From DASYLJ01 sp964404165 (GTDB lineage: Bacteria > Desulfobacterota > Binatia > DP-6): 64,000 nt of DNA. Below the pieces are notes generated by a model. It ran no database searches. It saw nothing but the letters and a program-made list of their open reading frames with translations, and was not told where the DNA came from. Of this stretch, positions 63,264-64,000 are shown in pieces (the stretch's first letter is position 1; every line of letters begins with the position of its first letter). The DNA lies in the NCBI GenBank assembly GCA_964404165.1, contig CAYOIZ010000026.1, positions 21,895 through 85,894 of the forward strand. The letters run 5' to 3'. A program made the position numbers and the translations under genes.

Positions 63264-64000
63264 TCACCCCGGCGAACGCGCGGTGGACAGCGGGTTGAAG
63301 CTCAGGTGCTCACGACCGAGGCCGGCGTGCCGGATGTGCCACACGACGCGCCCGAGGAACATGAAGAACAGCAGCACCGCGAACACGAAGAGCACCATCT
63401 GCACGGCGGGCGTGCCCTGCGGGAACGCCACCATCCAGAGCGCGGTCCCGAGCAGGTTCAGCAACGCCGCAGGCACGAGATACTTCCAGCACATCGACAT
63501 CATCTGGTCTACACGGATGCGCGGCAGGGTCCAGCGCAGCCAGATCGCGACGAAGACGAAGAAGTACGCTTTCAGGAAGAAGGTGCCGAACTGCAGCGCG
63601 TTGCGCAGCACCGGGTGGCCTTCGAGCGCGAACGGGATCTGCCAGCCGCCGAGGAAGAGCGTCGTGACGATGGCGCCGATGACGTACAGGTTGCCCCACT
63701 CCGCCATGAAGAAGAGGAGGTTCCGCATGCCGCTGTACTCGGTGGCGAAGCCGGCGACCAGCTCGGACTCGGCCTCCGGCAGGTCGAACGGCGTGCGGTT
63801 GCCCTCGGCCAGCGCCGAGATGAAGAACACGAAGAAGGCGGCGAAGGTGAACGGGTTGGCGAAGAGGTACCACGTCCACGGGGCGGCGCCCTGCTGCTTG
63901 ATGATGCCCTGCATGCTGAGCGAGCCGGCGAGGAGCACGATCGGGAAGATCGAGAGGCCGGCGGGGATCTCGTAGCTCACGATCTGCGCCGCCGAGCGGA
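63264..64000 (-). CDS. nuoH: NADH-quinone oxidoreductase subunit H, N-terminus outside window
   Basis: At least 245 codons of the C-terminal two-thirds; the frame continues past the right edge (RSAAQIVSYEIPAGLSI), so the GTG at 63980 is internal. Membrane helices with the quinone-site sequence ALAEGNRTPFDLPEAESELV, GFATEYSGMRNLLFFMAEW and IWLRWTLPRIRVDQMMSMCW, all NuoH hallmarks. It forms the junction of peripheral and membrane arms of complex I and the quinone tunnel. Confidence 0.96.
   Translation of the reverse strand, partial: RSAAQIVSYEIPAGLSIFPIVLLAGSLSMQGIIKQQGAAPWTWYLFANPFTFAAFFVFFISALAEGNRTPFDLPEAESELVAGFATEYSGMRNLLFFMAEWGNLYVIGAIVTTLFLGGWQIPFALEGHPVLRNALQFGTFFLKAYFFVFVAIWLRWTLPRIRVDQMMSMCWKYLVPAALLNLLGTALWMVAFPQGTPAVQMVLFVFAVLLFFMFLGRVVWHIRHAGLGREHLSFNPLSTARSPG

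Overview
The window is 64 kb of very GC-rich, gene-dense bacterial chromosome. It holds about 51 protein-coding genes and no tRNA, rRNA, insertion sequence, phage gene or CRISPR array that I can see. Gram-negative features include lipoproteins, periplasmic HtrA, M16 proteases, ArnT-like glycosyltransferases and an STN-domain protein. Together with type-I NADH dehydrogenase, EtfBA and an HdrD-like membrane oxidoreductase, they suggest a respiring, fatty-acid-oxidising bacterium of the broad deltaproteobacterial type (Binatota, Myxococcota or Desulfobacterota relatives). That placement is an inference from gene content only. No gap exceeds 300 bp; the longest is 9240-9519.

Region 1 (1-9239, minus strand) is a run of six exported proteins. 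Every one of its five junctions is a 4-nt ATGA or GTGA overlap. Order from upstream: beta-propeller-like protein, M23-like metallopeptidase, two small exported proteins, a 1365-residue metzincin with many adhesin-type domains, and a calcium-binding TSP3-repeat protein cut by the window edge. A MocR-type PLP-dependent regulator is divergent from it.

Region 2 (9520-24897) is mostly plus strand. It carries the MocR regulator, a biotin carboxylase and a separate biotin carrier protein, a sigma-54 activator with a degenerate receiver domain, and an exported protein preceded by a good -24/-12 sequence. Next come a dienelactone hydrolase and formyltransferase pair divergent from an IclR regulator, a very large membrane patatin with a GNAT-like C-terminus, etfBA, and an alkyladenine glycosylase whose 5' coding region contains a textbook terminator.

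Region 3 (24889-42765) holds a four-gene stress operon (hemerythrin, YflT-like, BON, small lipoprotein), a GT-C glycosyltransferase, and the membrane Fe-S oxidoreductase likely to pass ETF electrons to quinone. It continues with DUF192, RNase R, HtrA, a permease, an orphan histidine kinase, an active/inactive M16 protease pair, DNA ligase and acylphosphatase.

Region 4 (42767-50465) has two ArnT-like transferases plus a dolichol-phosphate-mannose-synthase-like GT2, then on the minus strand an alpha/beta hydrolase, a fatty-acid desaturase, a methyltransferase and an STN-domain protein.

Region 5 (50506-64000) carries rsmI and complex I genes. The nuo cluster is split: nuoH-nuoI (right edge) run into speA, then two plus-strand genes (amidase, amidohydrolase) and a large inverted repeat intervene before nuoJKLMN. 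Five of the six convergent gene pairs in the window overlap at their 3' ends.
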